NCBI RefSeq assembly: GCF_008364825.1
Contig: NZ_VTTO01000007.1
Coordinates: forward strand, 292,352 to 356,351
Source of the DNA: Azospirillum sp. B21
Lineage (GTDB): Bacteria > Pseudomonadota > Alphaproteobacteria > Azospirillales > Azospirillaceae
Length of the DNA: 64,000 nucleotides
Reading direction: 5' to 3'
Both the position numbers and the translations under genes were made by a program. Positions within the stretch are counted from its first letter, which is position 1; each line of letters opens with the position of its first letter. The notes beneath the pieces were generated by a model that searched no databases, had not been told where the DNA came from, and saw only the letters and a list, made by a program, of their open reading frames with translations. This document shows, one piece after another, positions 60,358 to 64,000 of this stretch.

Positions 60358-61360
60358 GTTCGACCTCCTTGATGCGGATGATGCGTTCCTCGACCAGGGC
60401 GGCGGCGACGTCGCGGTAGACGGCGGCACCGGCGACATCGGGCATGGCCTCGACCGCGGCGCGGCCGACCGAGGTGGCCTGGGCATAGACCGAGGCCTTC
60501 GGCACCGGATCGAACACCCGCAGATGCGGACTGTACTGCTCCTGGATCTGCTCCAGAACCTCGCGGTCGTTGCGTTCTCGCTGTTTGTAGATCGTCGGGA
60601 CGATGCCCAGAACCGACAGGGAGGTGTTCATCCTGCGCCGGATCTTGGCGACATTCTCCAGCAGGAAACCCATGCCCAGCAGGCTGAACTTTTCCGTCTG
60701 GCAGGGGATGATGGCGGTGTGGGCGGCCACCATGGCGTTCTTCGTCAGCTCGCCGATGTTGGGCGGCGTGTCGATGATGATGAAGTCGAAGGTCCGCTTC
60801 GCCGCGGCGATCTTCTCCTTCATGATGAAGTCGCCGCCGGCTTCCTTGCCCAACTCGACCTCCGTCTCGGCCAGCCGGATGGAGGAGGGGGCGACCCGCA
60901 GTCCGCTTTCCTCGACGGTGACGAGGATGTCCCGCAGTTCGAGGTCGCCGTGCATAACGTAGTAGAGGGTCTTGGCATCGGCCTCCAGCGTGTAGGAGTC
61001 GATGCCGAGATGCTGCGTGGCATTGGCCTGCGGATCGCAATCGATCAGCATCGTCGCATAGCCCTGGAGGGCGAGGGCGGAGGCGATGTTGACCGCGGAT
61101 ACCGTCTTGGCGCAGCCGCCCTTCTGGTTCGCCACGACGACGACCAGCGCCGGGCCGCCGAGCTTCTCGACCCCGGCGGCGTCGCGCCTGATCAGCGCGT
61201 CGAGTGCCGCCGGGATGCGCTCGGCATCATTCTCCCAGCGGCTGACCTTCTGCTTGTCGTAGCGGCGCTGCAGCCGTTCGTTCAGCCAGACGGCGAATTC
61301 GGACTGCGACAGCCCCTTCGCCTCGCGGTAGGTCCGCAACTCCTCGCCCTTCACCGTCAC
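60347..61360 (-). CDS. parA: ParA partition ATPase with N-terminal HTH
   Basis: A 337-residue type Ia ParA. Residues about 1-70 form an HTH (LRTYREAKGLSQSEFAVWLN, then RRYDKQKVSRWENDAERIP) for promoter autorepression. The ATPase has a deviant Walker A NQKGGCAKTVSAVNIASALA, in which CA replaces the usual VG, Walker A' MLIDCDPQANATQHLG and Walker B FIIIDTPPNIG. It moves ParB-parS complexes over the nucleoid. It is coupled to parB and starts the minus-strand operon near 61360. Confidence 0.93.
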   Translation of the reverse strand: MTVKGEELRTYREAKGLSQSEFAVWLNERLQRRYDKQKVSRWENDAERIPAALDALIRRDAAGVEKLGGPALVVVVANQKGGCAKTVSAVNIASALALQGYATMLIDCDPQANATQHLGIDSYTLEADAKTLYYVMHGDLELRDILVTVEESGLRVAPSSIRLAETEVELGKEAGGDFIMKEKIAAAKRTFDFIIIDTPPNIGELTKNAMVAAHTAIIPCQTEKFSLLGMGFLLENVAKIRRRMNTSLSVLGIVPTIYKQRERNDREVLEQIQEQYSPHLRVFDPVPKASVYAQATSVGRAAVEAMPDVAGAAVYRDVAAALVEERIIRIKEVERVA

Positions 61361-61438
61361 CTCCCCGACATGAGCCGGGCGGGAGGGTAGGGGTAGACGC
61401 TACGCCGGTCAAGAATGCCGTGGCTGCAGACGTTTCGT

Positions 61439-61939
61439 CTACTGGGGAGCGTCTACCGCCGCCGCCGCCTTCTTGCTGCGGCGCGGTGCGCGGGTGGGGG
61501 CAAGGGCGGCAAGCTTCTCCTTCCGGGCCGCGACCTCCGCCCGGATGGCGGGCAGGGCGGCGTCGGCGGCCGTCCGCTGCTTCGGCGTCCCGCTGAGGGA
61601 AAGCCGCTCGGCGTTGGAGGCCAGAGTGGTCAGGTCGGTGTCGGCCATAGCCGGGAGTCTGTCGATCAGGTCGATCATGCTGCAATCCTGCTTTGGTTGC
61701 GGGGGAGGGGATGAGGACCGCAGCCTGTACCGCGGGCCTTCCTGCCGGAGTGCCGGTACGGGGCCTGTGCTGTCCCAGCCGGCGGTCCAGCACCGCGCCA
61801 AGCCGCTGTCGGGCGGGTGCGGGTTCGAGGAACAGGCGGTGCCGGCGTCGGCCGCCAGCCGCCCGGCCATGTGGGCGACACGCATCCAGGGATCGGCGGA
61901 ACCCGCGGGCGATGTCGGAACGGCTTTCTTCTGGGGCAT
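61439..61939 (-). CDS. Small protein with RMF-like N-terminal region
   Basis: A continuous 166-codon ORF. The first half resembles ribosome modulation factor/CrpP-like short domains (MRVAHMAGRLAADAG, then SSNPHPPDSGLARCWTAGWD, the NP...W..GW pattern). The second half (IDLIDRLPAMADTDLTTLAS, then a Lys/Ala-rich tail) is different, and the stretch joining them has poor third-position GC. Either one protein starts at 61939 (GGAG 6 bases upstream) or a 79-residue protein starts at the ATG at 61678. No function is assigned. Confidence 0.5.
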   Translation of the reverse strand: MPQKKAVPTSPAGSADPWMRVAHMAGRLAADAGTACSSNPHPPDSGLARCWTAGWDSTGPVPALRQEGPRYRLRSSSPPPQPKQDCSMIDLIDRLPAMADTDLTTLASNAERLSLSGTPKQRTAADAALPAIRAEVAARKEKLAALAPTRAPRRSKKAAAAVDAPQ

Positions 61940-61980
61940 GCCCACTCCGGTCCCGGACCCGGGAGAAAAGTGCAGGGGGC

Positions 61981-62012
61981 GAAAAGCAAAAGGGCGGCCC
62001 GAGGCCGCCCTT
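61981..62012 (-). terminator. Rho-independent terminator of cspA
   Basis: On the minus strand AAGGGCGGCC-TCG-GGCCGCCCTT forms a perfect 10-bp stem followed by TTGCTTTTC, 36 bp after the cspA stop codon. Confidence 0.88.
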
Positions 62013-62047
62013 CTGGATCGCATCAGGATCGTGCCGTTCCGCCGCGC

Positions 62048-62257
62048 TCAGAGCGCACGCAGGTTCTCGGCCGAAACCTTGCCGCGGCGCGGATCGCGAA
62101 CGGATTCGAACGACAGCTTCTGGCCCTCGTTCAAGTTGCCCATCCCCGCACGCTCGACGGCGGAGATATGGACGAAAACGTCATCGGAGCCGTCTTCCGG
62201 CTGGATGAAACCGAAACCCTTGGTCGAATTGAACCACTTAACAGTACCGTTAGCCAT
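62048..62257 (-). CDS. cspA: CspA-family cold-shock protein
   Basis: A 69-residue OB-fold RNA-binding protein with RNP1 KGFGFIQPEDG and RNP2 DVFVHISAV, ending AENLRAL. The ATG at 62257 follows AAGGA by 9 bases; the longer in-frame ORF is its leader. Cold-shock genes usually have long structured leaders, and 376 bp of non-coding sequence lie upstream. It has its own terminator, so it is monocistronic. Confidence 0.95.
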   Translation of the reverse strand: MANGTVKWFNSTKGFGFIQPEDGSDDVFVHISAVERAGMGNLNEGQKLSFESVRDPRRGKVSAENLRAL

Positions 62258-62633
62258 GGGGCAGTGTCCTTTCCCGGTTGCCGAGCTCAACATGAGCCAA
62301 GCATCAAATTCACCTAAGGCAGGAAGTTCAGCTTTCCGAAAGCTGAAAAACACATAACCCAGAGCAACTTCGACCAACCGAATGTGGGCCCTTGTCAGCC
62401 GCTATGCAAGGGAAAACCAGAGAGATGTACCGTTATTATTTTTTCGGCGGGGAGAAAGACACGCGACGGCATGGCTCCTATTTTTCGCATCGGCACTTTA
62501 TCTGTTTCACCGCAACGAGTTGGTGGGGCCACGACTCCGGGTCGGGCACGCTGCTACCGCCGATGGGGTACGTTGACTTTGGCCGCCGCTCTGGCGCAGC
62601 TTGCGGGCTTGACTTCAGCCAGGGTGGGAAGCC
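62258..62633. promoter_or_regulatory. Divergent intergenic region between cspA and the second parA
   Basis: 376 bp without a supported gene. The cspA side should contain its leader RNA and promoter. A locally AT-rich run near 62430-62510 (for example TTATTATTTTTTCGG) is a plausible promoter area. No repeat or partition palindrome was seen here. Confidence 0.4.
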
Positions 62634-63269
62634 ATGCCGATCATCACGTCAGCCAGCACGAAGGGCGGGCCGGGAAAGACGACCCTGTCGCTCTGCCTCG
62701 CTGACCACTGGCGCCGGGCCGGCCGCAAGGTAGAGCTGCTGGATATCGATCCCAACCGCAACCTGACCCAATGGATCAAGGCGGCTGGCGCTCCCATCGC
62801 CTGCACCACCGTCGACGAGGACGACATCATCGAGGCGGCGACAGAGGCCGAACAGAGGGCGGATTGGGTCGTCATCGATGTCGCCGGCGTGCTGGCGCGC
62901 GGGCTGGTGCATTCCATCGGCGTCGCCAATGCGGTGCTCATTCCATCGCGTCCCGACCTCAAGGATGCGCTGGAAGCCGCCCGCACCTATCAGCATGTGA
63001 TCGCGGAGCAGAAGATGGCACAGCGCCGCGATCCCCAGGCACGCATCCCCGCCGCCGTGGTGCTGATGCAGGTGAACCGCCGTGCCCAGGCAGCCGGCTT
63101 CGCTCGCGAACAACTCTCCGCTCTGAAGGTGCCACTGCTGCCGGCGGAAATCCCGCTGCGCACCGCCTATCAGAACTATTCCTTCGCCGGCCTGCCGCTG
63201 GACGATTCTAATGTGCGTGTCGACTTCGCCGAACTGGCCGCAAGCGTGGAAGACCTGATCCATGGCTAG
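62634..63269 (+). CDS. Second ParA/MinD-type ATPase
   Basis: A 211-residue single-domain P-loop ATPase without HTH, of the small ParF/VirC1-like type. Walker A is STKGGPGKTTLSLCLADHWR, Walker A' LLDIDPNRNLTQWIK and Walker B WVVIDVAGVLARG. It overlaps the next gene by 8 bases. Such pairs act in plasmid partition or positioning; here it would be additional to parAB. The ATG at 62634 gives the standard N-terminus. Confidence 0.85.
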   Translation: MPIITSASTKGGPGKTTLSLCLADHWRRAGRKVELLDIDPNRNLTQWIKAAGAPIACTTVDEDDIIEAATEAEQRADWVVIDVAGVLARGLVHSIGVANAVLIPSRPDLKDALEAARTYQHVIAEQKMAQRRDPQARIPAAVVLMQVNRRAQAAGFAREQLSALKVPLLPAEIPLRTAYQNYSFAGLPLDDSNVRVDFAELAASVEDLIHG

Positions 63270-63849
63270 GAAGCTGACCCCGCGCATCGTCACCGCCGAC
63301 GAGGTGTCGGACATCCTCACTCCGTCGGAGGCCCCGGCTCCGCGCCTGTCGCGGCGGCCGGCCCCGGCCAGACTTCGCACCCGTGCGAATTTCGCCGACG
63401 TGATCCTCAGCCTGTGGACCGAGGCGGAAGAGAACTTCCTGGCGATCGGCCGCTATCTCAACCATGCCAAGACCGTGCTGGAGCATGGAGAGTTCATGGC
63501 GATGGTGGAGCGCGACCTTCCCTTCCGGTACAGCACCGCCAACCGGCTGATGAAGGTCGCGGCCGCCATCGATGACGGCCTGCTGCCGACGGACAGCCTG
63601 CCGCCCAGTTACGCGACCGTCTATGAGATGGTCCTCCTTAACCCGGAGGAGCGCGAGCAGGCCGTCGCCCAGGGGCTGTTCCGGCCGGACATCCGCCGTC
63701 AGGACATCATCAACTTCAAGAAGCAGCTGCGCGCGGTCGCGCTGCCCGACCTTGCCGCCGAGCGAGCCGAACTGGCACGGCTGGAGGCGGAGCGCACCCG
63801 GATCGATGCACGCATTGCGGAACTTCGTGAAAAACTGCGGATTGCTTAA
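63262..63849 (+). CDS. DUF3102-like DNA-binding partner of the second ParA
   Basis: A 195-residue protein. Residues about 50-115 match the DUF3102 pattern (FLAIGRYLNHAKTVLEHGEF, then MVERDLPFRYSTANRLMKVA), followed by VYEMVLLNPEEREQAVAQGL and a C-terminal coiled coil (RAELARLEAERTRIDARIAE). DUF3102 proteins accompany ParA-like ATPases on plasmids and phages and probably bind DNA. It is translationally coupled to the ATPase gene. Confidence 0.75.
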   Translation: MARKLTPRIVTADEVSDILTPSEAPAPRLSRRPAPARLRTRANFADVILSLWTEAEENFLAIGRYLNHAKTVLEHGEFMAMVERDLPFRYSTANRLMKVAAAIDDGLLPTDSLPPSYATVYEMVLLNPEEREQAVAQGLFRPDIRRQDIINFKKQLRAVALPDLAAERAELARLEAERTRIDARIAELREKLRIA

Positions 63850-63883
63850 AGGGCGGATAATATCGGCCTGCAAGGTGGCTTCG

Positions 63884-63908
63884 CTTTTTTGCCAGCTGGC
63901 GAAAAAAG
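63884..63908. terminator. Bidirectional hairpin after the DUF3102 gene
   Basis: CTTTTTTGCCAG and CTGGCGAAAAAAG pair as an imperfect stem with flanking T and A runs, 35 bp after the stop codon. It can work as a terminator on either strand. Confidence 0.6.
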
Positions 63909-63911
63909 TGC

Positions 63912-63941
63912 TTGCGCGGTTCGGGGTGGCCCGCATATAAG
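63912..63941 (+). promoter_or_regulatory. Strong promoter, possibly of an rRNA operon
   Basis: TTGCGC (63912-63917) and TATAAG (63936-63941) are 18 bp apart, directly followed by ACGCCTCCCGACGCG. A near-consensus promoter with a GC-rich discriminator and a terminator/A-tract just upstream resembles alphaproteobacterial rRNA promoters. The gene it drives is outside the window, so the rRNA identity is inference. Confidence 0.4.
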
Positions 63942-64000
63942 ACGCCTCCCGACGCGAACGACGCCGGCGCCGCCGACACGGCAGCGACCGACACGCGACG

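Noticed and set aside
1..64000. tRNA genes, insertion sequences or att sites
   Set aside because: No cloverleaf, transposase, integrase or target duplication was recognised on reading; no search tool was available.

Overview
The window looks like part of a large secondary replicon (megaplasmid or chromid) of a high-GC alphaproteobacterium, most likely Azospirillum or a close relative (Rhodospirillales). The evidence is an iteron origin next to a winged-helix RepA, parAB genes plus a second ParA-type pair, no chromosomal dnaA-type origin, and a facultative denitrifier gene set. Taxonomy is inferred from gene content and GC-rich codon use, not from a database search.

Layout. 1-4.6 kb: end of a UV endonuclease gene, two replication-associated ORFs, about 0.75 kb of iterons, and repA. 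4.6-11 kb: an acetyltransferase, an exported Sel1-type protein, an orphan TAXI solute-binding protein with an in-frame amber codon near its end, and a TIR/NB-ARC/TPR protein that is a candidate immune effector. 11-18.5 kb: a xylose locus on the minus strand (LacI-type regulator, xylB, xylA, xylF, xylH, xylG). 18.7-28.3 kb: helicase, LysR regulator, YceI, glutathionyl-hydroquinone reductase, nnrS, an Fnr-type regulator, a DUF1858 gene and a MATE pump. 28.5-37.6 kb: a CoA-linked catabolic cluster with its TetR regulator. 37.8-44.6 kb: DUF2249, oxidoreductases, a hemerythrin-like protein and ubiTUV (oxygen-independent ubiquinone synthesis). 44.9-59.4 kb: complete nos (nosRZDFYLX plus tatA) and divergent napEFDABC. 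59.4-61.4 kb: parAB with two candidate centromere palindromes. 61.4-64 kb: an RMF-like ORF, cspA, a second ParA with a DUF3102 partner, and at the very end a strong promoter that resembles an rRNA operon promoter.

How it fits together. Six TTG-N8-CAA boxes sit before nnrS/fnr, DUF1858, hemerythrin, ubiT and nosR/napE. This suggests one Fnr/Nnr-type regulon linking nitrate reduction, N2O reduction, NO tolerance and the quinone needed to feed them. Two copies of an 18-bp palindrome, ACATnCTACnnnGTATGT, mark the TetR regulon of the CoA cluster.

Unexplained structure: four GC-rich palindromic elements of the REP/REPIN type lie between or at the ends of genes. Three of them carry a two-hairpin insert whose stems differ in sequence but stay fully paired. 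No transposase, CRISPR array, tRNA or rRNA gene body was seen.
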